Shown here: one piece after another, positions 1 through 6,743 of the stretch
Layout of the letters: each line of letters opens with the position of its first letter
Position numbering within the stretch: position 1 is the first letter of the stretch
Origin: Paracoccaceae bacterium
GTDB taxonomy: Bacteria > Pseudomonadota > Alphaproteobacteria > Rhodobacterales > Rhodobacteraceae
Assembly: GCA_007129775.1 (NCBI GenBank)
Contig: SKUV01000070.1
Location: forward strand, 1 to 7,208
Direction: 5' to 3'
Length of the DNA: 7,208 nucleotides
Program-made: the position numbers and the translations under genes
Notes under the pieces: model-generated
The model's input: only the letters and a program-made list of their open reading frames with translations
What the model was told of the DNA's origin: nothing
Databases searched by the model: none

Positions 1-629
1 CGACCCTCGCCGCGGCCATCGCCGAGGCAGTTGCCGCGGCCGGCGCCGCCGCGACGCTGGAGGACCTCGCCGCCGCCATCGCGGCCTTTCCTCATTGCGA
101 ATTGCGCCGGGGCGCGCGCAACTGCGTCTTCGCCGATGGTGATCCGCGCGCCCGGGTCATGGTGATCGGCGAGGCACCGGGGCGCGACGAGGATCTTCAG
201 GGCCGCCCTTTCGTGGGCCGCGCGGGGCAGCTGCTGGACCGGATGTTCGCCGCGCTCGGCATGGCCCGCGACGCGCCGGATCCGGCGCGAGCGCTCTATA
301 TCTCGAACATCCTGCCGTGGCGGCCACCCGAAAACCGCCGCCCCACTGCCGAGGAATGCGCCATGTTCCTTCCCTTCGTGAAGCGGCACGTGGCGCTTGC
401 CGCACCCGACGTGCTGATCCTGATGGGCAACACGCCCTGCGCGGCGCTACTGGGAACGCAGGGCATCACCCGGCTGCGCGGCATCTGGCGCGAGGTTATG
501 GACCGCCCCGCACTGCCAACCTTTCACCCCGCCTATCTGCTGCGCACACCCGATGCCAAGCGCGAGGCATGGGCCGATCTGCTGGCGCTGCAGGAAAGGC
601 TGCGCAGCCTTGACGGAGCCGCCCCATGA
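1..629 (+). CDS. Uracil-DNA glycosylase, family-4 type (5' end outside window)
   Basis: This protein removes uracil from DNA as the first step of base excision repair. Seen in the sequence: the reading frame is open from base 3 without a start, so the gene begins upstream; the only in-frame start-like codon nearby, TTG at 102, falls inside the conserved region and is not a credible start. The water-activating motif GEAPGRDED is encoded at 168-194, followed by GRPFVGRAGQLLD. The late histidine motif HPAYLLR is encoded at 525-545. An Ala-rich lead (from base 3) precedes the domain. Oddity: of the four cysteines that bind the [4Fe-4S] cluster in classical family-4 enzymes, only the one at 96-98 seems to be kept by eye. 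Trp (318-320) stands where the CRPP cysteine normally is. This resembles the cluster-less glycosylases I recall from alphaproteobacteria. The stop overlaps the next gene by 4 bases. The family call is firm; exact substrate range is unknown. Confidence 0.92.
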   Translation, partial: TLAAAIAEAVAAAGAAATLEDLAAAIAAFPHCELRRGARNCVFADGDPRARVMVIGEAPGRDEDLQGRPFVGRAGQLLDRMFAALGMARDAPDPARALYISNILPWRPPENRRPTAEECAMFLPFVKRHVALAAPDVLILMGNTPCAALLGTQGITRLRGIWREVMDRPALPTFHPAYLLRTPDAKREAWADLLALQERLRSLDGAAP

Positions 630-1168
630 GCCGGATCGACGACAGCCGCGCCTTCCTGCCCGTCCGGTTCGCCGTGCTGACGGTGAGCGACACGCGCAGC
701 GCGGGTGACGACCGCTCGGGCGACACGCTGGCCGAGCGCATCGCCGGCGCGGGCCATGACCTCGCCGCGCGGGCGATCTGCCGCGACGAACGGGACGAGA
801 TCGCCGCCCAACTGCGCGCATGGTGCGCCGATCCGGGTATCGACGCGATCCTGAGCACCGGCGGCACCGGCCTGACCGGCCGCGATGTCACGGTGGAGGC
901 CCATCGTGACGTCTACGAAAAGGAGATCGAGGCCTTTGGCACGGTCTTCACAATGGTCTCGATGCAGAAGATCGGCACCTCAGCGATCCAGTCGCGCGCC
1001 TGCGCTGGCGTGGCACAGGGCACCTATCTGTTCGCCCTGCCCGGCAGCCCCTCGGCCTGTCGCGACGCGTGGGACGAGATCCTGCGCTGGCAGTTCGACT
1101 ATCGCCACCGTCCCTGCAACTTTGTCGAGATTTTCCCGAGACTTGACGAACATCAGCGACGGAAATAG
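626..1168 (+). CDS. moaB: MoaB/Mog-family molybdenum cofactor biosynthesis protein
   Basis: A cytoplasmic 180-residue protein of the MoaB/MogA family, which binds molybdopterin and, in active members, adenylates it before molybdate insertion. Seen: the N-terminal strand with VSDTR (residues 19-24), the family signature STGGTGLTGRD (77-87), a conserved EAFG segment (102-105), LPGSPSACRDAW (138-149), and a C-terminal RPCNFVEIFPRL stretch (162-172). The length fits the single-domain MoaB/Mog type rather than the larger MoeA. The ATG start at 626 shares ATGA with the upstream stop and has GGAG at 615-618, seven bases before it, so translational coupling to the glycosylase is likely. MoaB, MogA and MoaB2-type proteins are hard to separate by eye; the symbol follows the closest usual naming. 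No other cofactor genes are in view, so its link to the neighbours is positional only. Confidence 0.9.
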   Translation: MSRIDDSRAFLPVRFAVLTVSDTRSAGDDRSGDTLAERIAGAGHDLAARAICRDERDEIAAQLRAWCADPGIDAILSTGGTGLTGRDVTVEAHRDVYEKEIEAFGTVFTMVSMQKIGTSAIQSRACAGVAQGTYLFALPGSPSACRDAWDEILRWQFDYRHRPCNFVEIFPRLDEHQRRK

Positions 1169-1179
1169 CGGGCGGCGCG

Positions 1180-1185
1180 TATAAT
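1180..1185 (+). promoter_or_regulatory. Candidate -10 element upstream of the efflux genes
   Basis: A perfect TATAAT lies 12 bases after the moaB stop, in the 97-base gap before the adaptor gene. It stands out in very GC-rich surroundings. The matching -35 is poor: 17-18 bases upstream there is only GCGACG (1156-1161), sharing GAC with TTGACA, and there is no extended -10 TG. It could let the pump genes be transcribed independently of udg-moaB, but it may be chance. Confidence 0.3.
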
Positions 1186-1250
1186 GGCACCCATCACGCC
1201 GATTTGCCTTGAGCCCACCTGCCGCAGGGCGCAGGGTACGGCATCGCTTC

Positions 1251-1256
1251 GAAAGG
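1251..1256 (+). promoter_or_regulatory. Ribosome binding site for the adaptor gene
   Basis: GAAAGG sits nine bases before the ATG at 1266. It supports that ATG over the longer frame beginning with TTG at 1209, whose extra 19 residues precede the membrane anchor and have no visible Shine-Dalgarno sequence. Confidence 0.5.
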
Positions 1257-1265
1257 CCCGTTTTC

Positions 1266-2795
1266 ATGCGGTTTCTCGCGCGCAGCCTCACCGGCCTGTT
1301 CATGCTGTCGCTCACCTTCGGGCTGCTGGCCATGGCCGGTTACAGCATTCACTCGGCCCTGCAGGCACGCATGGCCGAGGGCGAGCGGCCGCGCATCGCG
1401 CGCGAGCGCACCTTCGCGGTCCGGCTGGTGGAGGTGCGGGCCGAAACGGTGACGCCCGTACTCGACACATTCGGCGAGGTGCGCGCGCGGCGCACGATAG
1501 AATTGCGCGCACCGCTGGCCGGTCGCGTGGTCTATCTGGCGGAGGATTTCGAGGACGGCGCGGAGGTGACTGCCGGCCAGCTTTTGCTGCGCATGGACCC
1601 GGCCGACGCGACATCCGCGCGCGATCTGGCGCAGGCCGATCTGGCCCGGGCCGAGCTTGACCTGCAGGATGCCCGCCGCGCCCTGATCCTCGCGGCCGAA
1701 GATATCGAGGCCGCCCGCGCCCAGGCCGACCTGCGCGCCCGCGCGCTGGAACGTCAGCGCGACCTCGCCGCGCGGGGCGTCGGCACCGATGCCGCGATCG
1801 AGACTGCGGAACTGGCGCTGTCCTCAGCGCAACAGGCGGTGGTGTCGCGCCGTCAGGCCGAGGCGCAGGCCGAATCCCGCCGCGATCAGGCCGAGGCCGC
1901 GCTTTCGCGCGCTCGCATCCAGTTGGCCGAGGCCGAGCGCCGGCTGGCCCAGACCGAGCTTCACGCCGAATTTGGCGGCACGCTCGCAGATGTGGCGGTT
2001 GTCACCGGCGGGTTGCTGGCAGGCAACGAACGCATCGGCCGGATCATCGACCCCGACGCGCTGGAGGTGGCCTTTCGCGTGTCGACCGCGCAATACGCGC
2101 GGCTGGTGGACGAGGGCGGCCGGCTGATGGACGCGCCGGTGGAGATCGCGCTGGATGTCTCGGGGGCCGAGGTCTTCTCGACCGGCCGGATGACCCGGGT
2201 CTCGGCCTCGGTGGGCGAGGCGGCGACGGGGCGGCTGATCTTCGTGGCGATCGACGCGCCGCGCGGCTTTCGGCCCGGTGATTTCGTGGCGCTGCGGGTG
2301 CCCGAGCCGCCGCTGGAGGGGCTGGCACGGCTGCCGGCCACGGCACTCGATGCGGCGGGCACCGTGCTGGTTGCAGGCGACGACAACCGTCTGCGAGCCG
2401 AGCCGGTGGAACTGGTGCGCCGGCAGGGCGAGGATGTTCTGGTGCGCGCGCCCGGGCTGGAAGAAGCGCGCGTGGTCGCCGAGCGCGGCCCGAACCTCGG
2501 CACCGGCATCCTGATCCGCCCGGTGGAACCGGCGGGCGCAGAGGCGACCGGGCATCAGCCCGCCGCCGCGATGGCCGCACGCAGGGGCACGATCCGCCCG
2601 GGCGGTGGCGGCGGTGGCGGCGGCGATGACGAGATGGTCGCGCTTTCGCCCGAGCGGCGGGCCGAACTCATCGCCTTTGTCGAGGCCGACAGCGCCCTGC
2701 CCGAATCCGCCCGCGCCCGCGTCATCGCCCAGCTGTCGGCCGAAGAGGTGCCAGCGCAGGTGGTCGCCCGCATTGAAGCCCGGATCGGGGGCTGA
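1266..2795 (+). CDS. RND efflux pump periplasmic adaptor (membrane fusion protein)
   Basis: The adaptor of a tripartite efflux pump, anchored in the inner membrane and bridging the permease to an outer-membrane channel. Seen with the ATG at 1266 (509 residues): a hydrophobic N-terminal anchor (about 9-33) with no lipobox cysteine; a first half-lipoyl segment around RAPLAGRVVYLAEDFEDGAE (81-100); a long Ala/Glu/Arg/Gln-rich coiled-coil hairpin (about 116-230) whose tip carries LAARGVGTDAAIE (167-179), the usual channel-contact position; the second half-lipoyl segment (about 231-262); then beta-barrel and membrane-proximal domains (about 265-420). Oddity: after residue 420 comes a low-complexity linker ending in eight glycines (446-453), then a charged, probably helical module (about 458-509). 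It is longer than typical AcrA-like adaptors (about 400) because of this tail and the long hairpin. The permease gene follows 53 bases downstream, so the two form one operon. Substrate is unknown. Confidence 0.9.
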   Translation: MRFLARSLTGLFMLSLTFGLLAMAGYSIHSALQARMAEGERPRIARERTFAVRLVEVRAETVTPVLDTFGEVRARRTIELRAPLAGRVVYLAEDFEDGAEVTAGQLLLRMDPADATSARDLAQADLARAELDLQDARRALILAAEDIEAARAQADLRARALERQRDLAARGVGTDAAIETAELALSSAQQAVVSRRQAEAQAESRRDQAEAALSRARIQLAEAERRLAQTELHAEFGGTLADVAVVTGGLLAGNERIGRIIDPDALEVAFRVSTAQYARLVDEGGRLMDAPVEIALDVSGAEVFSTGRMTRVSASVGEAATGRLIFVAIDAPRGFRPGDFVALRVPEPPLEGLARLPATALDAAGTVLVAGDDNRLRAEPVELVRRQGEDVLVRAPGLEEARVVAERGPNLGTGILIRPVEPAGAEATGHQPAAAMAARRGTIRPGGGGGGGGDDEMVALSPERRAELIAFVEADSALPESARARVIAQLSAEEVPAQVVARIEARIGG

Positions 2796-2836
2796 GCGCG
2801 TGGCGGCACAGCACTCCCACACATCCCGCGCGCAGC

Positions 2837-2842
2837 AGGAGG
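2837..2842 (+). promoter_or_regulatory. Strong Shine-Dalgarno of the permease gene
   Basis: A full AGGAGG lies six bases before the ATG at 2849. It decides in favour of this start over the internal ATG at 2927 (Met27), where the conserved RND sequence begins and no comparable site is seen. Confidence 0.8.
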
Positions 2843-2848
2843 CCGGCC

Positions 2849-5800
2849 ATGTCCGACGCGCCTGACCGGCCCGGCACGCAGCCCCCCCAAAGCCATGCGA
2901 GCGCGCGGGCGGTGCGCGCGGGCGCGATGTTTCGCTATTTCACCCGCCATGGCACCGCGGCCAACCTGATCCTTGCACTGATGCTGATCGCCGGCCTCGT
3001 GGCGCTGCCCAACATGCGCGCGCAGTTCTTTCCGGACGTGATCTCGCAATCGATCACCGTTTCGGTGGCCTGGCCGGGCGCCGGCGCGGACGATGTGGAT
3101 CGCGGCATCGTCGAGGTGCTTGAGCCCGCGCTTCTGCAAATCGAAGGCGCAGAGGGCACGACAACACGCGCCACCGAGGGCAGCGCCCGCATCACCATCA
3201 CGCTGGAGCCGGGCACCGATATCGCCCGCGCCACCGAGGATGTGGAGACCGCCCTGCGCGAGGCCAGGGCGCTGCCGGCCGAAGCCGAAGAGCCCCAGAT
3301 TCGCCGCGCCGGCTGGGCAGATCGCGTCACCGATGTGGTGATCACGGGGCCCGTCGGCGTCGATCAGCTTGCCCGGTTCGCCGATGAATACGTGGCGCGG
3401 CTGTTCGAGAAGGGCGTCACCCGGACGAGTATCCTCGGCGTTGCCGCGCCCGAAATCCTAGTGGAGGTGACATCGGCCGCGCTGATCCGCAACGACCTCG
3501 GGCTGGCCGATATCGCCGAGGCCATCGCCCGCGAAAGCACCGCCAGGGCGGCCGGCGATGTGGGCGGCGGCACGGCACGAGTGCGCACCGGCACCGAACG
3601 GCGCAGCGCCGACGAGATCGGCGCGATCGTGCTGCGCGCCGGCGCCGATGGCGGGGCGCTGACCATCGGCGATGTGGCCGGCATCACCGTGGGCGGGGTG
3701 GACCGCGGCCGCGCCTATTATGTCGGGCCGGATCCGGCAATCACCGTGCGGGTGGACCGCAGCGCCGAGGGCGACGCCATCGGCATACAGGCCACCGCCC
3801 AGAGCGTGGCCGACGACATGGCGCTCGACCTGCCGGCGGGGGTGAGCATCGATCTGGTGCGCACCCGCGCCGAGGTGATCTCGGGCCGGCTCGAGATTCT
3901 GTTGCGCAACGGGGCGCTGGGGCTCGTGCTGGTGGTGACGCTGCTGTTTCTGTTCCTGAACGCGCGCACCGCCTTCTGGGTGGCGGCGGGCATCCCCGTG
4001 GCGATGCTCGCCGCGGTGGCGGCGATGTATGCGCTGGGGCTAACGTTCAACATGATCTCGCTTTTCGCGCTGATCATCACCCTGGGCATCGTCGTCGATG
4101 ATGCCATCGTTGTGGGCGAACATGCCGACTGGCGCGCGCGCGAACTGGGCGAGGCGCCGGCCGAGGCGGCGGAGCGCGCCGCCTCGCGCATGGCGCTGCC
4201 GGTCTTCGCGGCCTCCGTCACCACGGTTATCGCCTTTCTGGGGCTGACGGCGGTCGGGGGGCGGTTCGGGGGGCTGATCCTCGATATTCCGCTCACGGTA
4301 ACGGCGGTGCTGATCGCCTCGCTGATCGAATGTTTCGTGATCCTGCCCAACCACATGCGCCATGCGCTGGCCTCGGCGGCGAAAGAGCGCTGGTATGACT
4401 GGCCCTCGCGCACCGTCAACCGCGGCTTTCGGTGGCTGCGCGAGCGCGCCTTCCGCCCGCTGATGCGCGGATTGATCGCCGCCCGCTATCCGGTGCTGGC
4501 GATGGCGGTGCTTTTGCTGGCGATGCAGGCGGCGCAGTTCATCCGGGGCGATGTGCAATGGCGCTTTTTCAACCCGCCCGAGGATGGCGCGATCAACGGG
4601 AATTTCGCCATGCTGCCCGGCGCCACCCGCGCCGACACGCTGGCGATGATGCGCGAATTGCAGCGTGCCACCGATGAGGTCGCGGCCGGTTTCGAGGCCG
4701 AGCACGGGATCAACCCGCTGGTCTTCGTGCTGGCCGAGGTGGGCGGCAACGCCGGGCGCGGCCTGAGCGGGGTGGAAGGCAAGGAACCGTCGCTGCTGGG
4801 CGCGATTTCGGTCGATCTGATCGAGATCGACTATCGACCCTATTCCTCGTTCGAGTTCATCGCCCGGCTGCAGGAAGCCGTGGTGCCCCATCCGCAGCTT
4901 GAAACGCTTGCCTTCCGCAGCCAGCGCGGCGGGCCCGGGGGCGATTCGCTTTCGGTGCGTATCACGGGGGGCGAGACCGAGGTGCTCAAGGCCGCGGCCG
5001 AGGCACTGAAGACCGCGCTCGTCCCCTTCCCCGAGGTCTCGGCGCTGGAGGATACGCTTGCCTACGACAAGGAAGAGCTTTCGCTGCGGCTGACCGCGCA
5101 GGGCCAGGCGCTGGGCTTCAATATCGATGCGCTGGGGCGCATTCTGCGGGACCGGCTGAACGGGATCGAGGCCGCCTCCTTTCCCGACGGGCTGCGCACC
5201 GCGCGGGTGCGGGTGGCGCTGCCCGAGGGTGAACTGACCGCCGATTTCATGGATCGCACGCTGATGCGCAGCCCGCAGGGGCTGCATGTGCCGCTGGCCG
5301 ATATCGTGACCGTGGACAGCCGCACCGGCTTTTCCACCATCCGCCGCGAGAACGGGCAGCGGGTGGTCACCGTCACCGGCGATCTGTCCGAGGACGACCC
5401 CGCGCGCGCGGCCGAAATCACCGCGCTTATGGCCAGCACGATCCTGCCGGATATCGAGGAACGCTTTGGCGTGATGACCGAGCTTTCGGGGCTGGCCGAA
5501 CAGGAACGCGCCTTTCTGTCAGACGCGATGCAGGGCTTTCTTCTGTGCCTTGCGGGAATCTATCTGACGCTGGCATGGGTCTTCGCCAGCTGGGCGCGGC
5601 CGCTTCTGGTGATGGCGGTGATCCCCTTCGGCCTTGTGGGCGCGATCTATGGCCATGCCCAATGGGGTATGGCGTTTTCGCTCTTTTCCGTCGTGGGTCT
5701 GGTGGGCATGACAGGTATCATCATCAACGATGCGATCGTGCTGGTGACCACCGTGGACGAGCACGCCCGCGACCGTGGGCTGATGCCGGCTGTCGTGGAT

Positions 5801-6310
5801 GCCGCCTGCGACCGGCTGCGGCCGGTGCTGCTGACGACGCTGACCACGGTGCTGGGGCTGGCGCCGCTTCTGTTCGAACGGTCGTCGCAAGCCGAGTTCC
5901 TGAAGCCCACGGTGATCACGCTGGTCTATGGTCTGGGTTTCGGGATGGTTCTGGTGCTGGTGGTGATCCCGGCGCTTCTGGCGGTGCAATTCGATCTGCA
6001 GCGCATGACGCGTGCCTTGCGCCGCGGGCTGCGACGCCGGTCACGGAGCGGCCCGGGGCGGGGCCTGAGCGGCCTACTTGGGCTGACCGCGGCTGGGATC
6101 GCCGCACTCTTCGCGGCGACGCTGGGGCACTGGATGGTGGCCGGGCAACTGCCCGAGGCGCTGACGGCGTTGCTGCCCGGCGCCGCGCCAATGTCGGATG
6201 GCATGCTGGCGCTGTCGCTGTTCTTGACCGGGACAGGGGCGCTGTGTGTGCTGGCGCTGGCTCTGGGCGCGGCCCTGCTGCGGCCGGTCAGGCGGCGAAG
6301 GCCGACATGA
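2849..6310 (+). CDS. RND efflux transporter permease subunit (AcrB/MdtB-like superfamily)
   Basis: The inner-membrane, proton-driven pump of the tripartite system, paired with the adaptor just upstream. Seen in 1153 residues: a 26-residue hydrophilic N-terminal extension, TM1 (about 37-54), a first periplasmic porter loop (about 55-350), TM2-TM6 (about 352-498), TM7 (about 543-561), a second porter loop (about 562-890), and TM8-TM12 (about 893-1045). TM4 carries GIVVDDAIV with the paired aspartates D417 and D418 of the proton relay. TM10 carries GIIINDAIV (956-964): N960 and D961 stand where AcrB has Lys940-Asn941. Typical RND permeases have about 1030-1050 residues; here a basic loop (about 1055-1071) leads into two further hydrophobic segments (about 1072-1093 and 1117-1144) and a basic end, predicting 14 rather than 12 TMs. 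The AGGAGG at 2837 fixes the start. No outer-membrane channel gene follows. The family is certain; the substrate cannot be read from sequence. Confidence 0.95.
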   Translation: MSDAPDRPGTQPPQSHASARAVRAGAMFRYFTRHGTAANLILALMLIAGLVALPNMRAQFFPDVISQSITVSVAWPGAGADDVDRGIVEVLEPALLQIEGAEGTTTRATEGSARITITLEPGTDIARATEDVETALREARALPAEAEEPQIRRAGWADRVTDVVITGPVGVDQLARFADEYVARLFEKGVTRTSILGVAAPEILVEVTSAALIRNDLGLADIAEAIARESTARAAGDVGGGTARVRTGTERRSADEIGAIVLRAGADGGALTIGDVAGITVGGVDRGRAYYVGPDPAITVRVDRSAEGDAIGIQATAQSVADDMALDLPAGVSIDLVRTRAEVISGRLEILLRNGALGLVLVVTLLFLFLNARTAFWVAAGIPVAMLAAVAAMYALGLTFNMISLFALIITLGIVVDDAIVVGEHADWRARELGEAPAEAAERAASRMALPVFAASVTTVIAFLGLTAVGGRFGGLILDIPLTVTAVLIASLIECFVILPNHMRHALASAAKERWYDWPSRTVNRGFRWLRERAFRPLMRGLIAARYPVLAMAVLLLAMQAAQFIRGDVQWRFFNPPEDGAINGNFAMLPGATRADTLAMMRELQRATDEVAAGFEAEHGINPLVFVLAEVGGNAGRGLSGVEGKEPSLLGAISVDLIEIDYRPYSSFEFIARLQEAVVPHPQLETLAFRSQRGGPGGDSLSVRITGGETEVLKAAAEALKTALVPFPEVSALEDTLAYDKEELSLRLTAQGQALGFNIDALGRILRDRLNGIEAASFPDGLRTARVRVALPEGELTADFMDRTLMRSPQGLHVPLADIVTVDSRTGFSTIRRENGQRVVTVTGDLSEDDPARAAEITALMASTILPDIEERFGVMTELSGLAEQERAFLSDAMQGFLLCLAGIYLTLAWVFASWARPLLVMAVIPFGLVGAIYGHAQWGMAFSLFSVVGLVGMTGIIINDAIVLVTTVDEHARDRGLMPAVVDAACDRLRPVLLTTLTTVLGLAPLLFERSSQAEFLKPTVITLVYGLGFGMVLVLVVIPALLAVQFDLQRMTRALRRGLRRRSRSGPGRGLSGLLGLTAAGIAALFAATLGHWMVAGQLPEALTALLPGAAPMSDGMLALSLFLTGTGALCVLALALGAALLRPVRRRRPT

Positions 6311-6340
6311 CGGCGGCGCAGGGGCGTGACGAAGTACCGA

Positions 6341-6363
6341 AGCGAGACGTAGCGAGACGTAGC
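6341..6363. repeat. Tandem 10-base repeat
   Basis: The unit AGCGAGACGT occurs twice in perfect tandem and is followed by AGC, giving about 2.3 copies, starting 31 bases after the permease stop. No function is known; replication slippage is the simplest explanation. Confidence 0.85.
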
Positions 6364-6428
6364 AGGGTGAAGGGCAGCGGACCGCCACGCTCAGCCACGC
6401 GCAATGCCCCAGATGGTCGCTTTATTCC

Positions 6429-6441
6429 GGCCATGTCGGGA
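6429..6441. repeat. 13-base direct repeat, copy 1
   Basis: GGCCATGTCGGGA is repeated exactly at 6642-6654, 213 bases downstream and in the same orientation. Both copies lie in the gene-free stretch. No flanking inverted repeats were found to make this a transposon footprint. Confidence 0.7.
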
Positions 6442-6641
6442 GGACTTTGCTCACCAGCCCCTGCCGCGGCAATCGGCCGGCGGGCATGGCGTTCGGGGGG
6501 ATGTGCCGCCGCGCCAGGCGGGCTTGTGCTGGTGCACCGAAGGGTGGATCGAGGCACCTGAAAGGCCGCGCATGTCGTCAAGCAGCCGCTCGCGGCGTCT
6601 TGGGCCAGTCCATCGCGCGCAAGAGGGCGGCACCGAATACA

Positions 6642-6654
6642 GGCCATGTCGGGA
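6642..6654. repeat. 13-base direct repeat, copy 2
   Basis: Second exact copy of the 13-mer at 6429-6441. It lies just before the small hairpin at 6657-6670. Confidence 0.7.
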
Positions 6655-6656
6655 CA

Positions 6657-6670
6657 GCACCGCAGGGTGC
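6657..6670. other. Small hairpin in the gene-free stretch
   Basis: GCACC and GGTGC pair around the four-base loop GCAG. There is no T-run on either side, so it is not a standard intrinsic terminator. It could help end transcription from the pump operon or be chance in GC-rich DNA. Confidence 0.3.
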
Positions 6671-6727
6671 AGCCGCGCCCGCCCATTCGCCCGCGCGGCG
6701 GTTGACTGATCAGCGCGGCGGCAGAGT

Positions 6728-6740
6728 GCCTGACGCAGGC
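6728..6740 (-). terminator. Possible weak terminator hairpin after the SpoA-domain gene
   Basis: GCCTG and CAGGC form a five-pair stem around the loop ACG, three bases beyond the minus-strand stop codon. There is no T-tract after it in the minus direction, so it would at best be a Rho-assisted or weak terminator. Position next to the stop is the main argument. Confidence 0.3.
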
Positions 6741-6743
6741 GCG

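Larger units (their letters stand above)
6311..6743. other. Gene-free stretch between convergent genes
   Basis: About 430 bases between the permease stop and the SpoA-domain gene stop hold no gene I can support. Open frames exist on both strands (for example 6404-6709 plus and 6288-6686 minus), but they lack a Shine-Dalgarno, show no recognisable family, and the plus-strand frame has noticeably more A/T third positions (about a quarter) than the real genes. What can be seen is a tandem 10-base repeat, a 13-base direct repeat and small hairpins, all listed separately. It may be a decayed gene or an untranslated region; no insertion-sequence ends, tRNA or CRISPR pattern were recognised. Confidence 0.6.

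Noticed and set aside
102..104. TTG at 102 as the glycosylase start
   Set aside because: Conserved sequence (including the cysteine at 96-98) lies in frame upstream, so the true start is outside the window.
1209..1265. TTG start at 1209 for the adaptor
   Set aside because: The ATG at 1266 has a GAAAGG nine bases upstream and directly begins a plausible membrane anchor.
1824..2822. Minus-strand open frame of 332 codons antisense to the adaptor
   Set aside because: A shadow of the adaptor gene with typical shadow composition and no recognisable motif.
4040..5287. Minus-strand open frame of 415 codons inside the permease gene
   Set aside because: It is antisense to conserved RND coding sequence; long antisense frames are expected in DNA with very high GC third positions, and the translation (rich in His, Gln, Arg) resembles no family.
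6462..6471. Ten-base palindrome TGCCGCGGCA
   Set aside because: No loop, and short GC-rich palindromes are expected by chance here.
5545..6561. Plus-strand open frame of 338 codons overlapping the permease end
   Set aside because: It runs mostly out of frame over the conserved TM8-TM12 coding sequence, and its part beyond 6310 shows no domain.
6288..6686. Minus-strand open frame of 132 codons
   Set aside because: It overlaps the permease end, has no ribosome site or motif, and competes with other equally weak frames.
6404..6709. Plus-strand open frame of 101 codons in the gene-free stretch
   Set aside because: No Shine-Dalgarno, no recognisable family, and weaker third-position GC than neighbouring genes.
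6706..6713. Palindrome CTGATCAG near the convergent gene ends
   Set aside because: Eight bases only, with no loop or partner site; not enough for an operator or terminator call.
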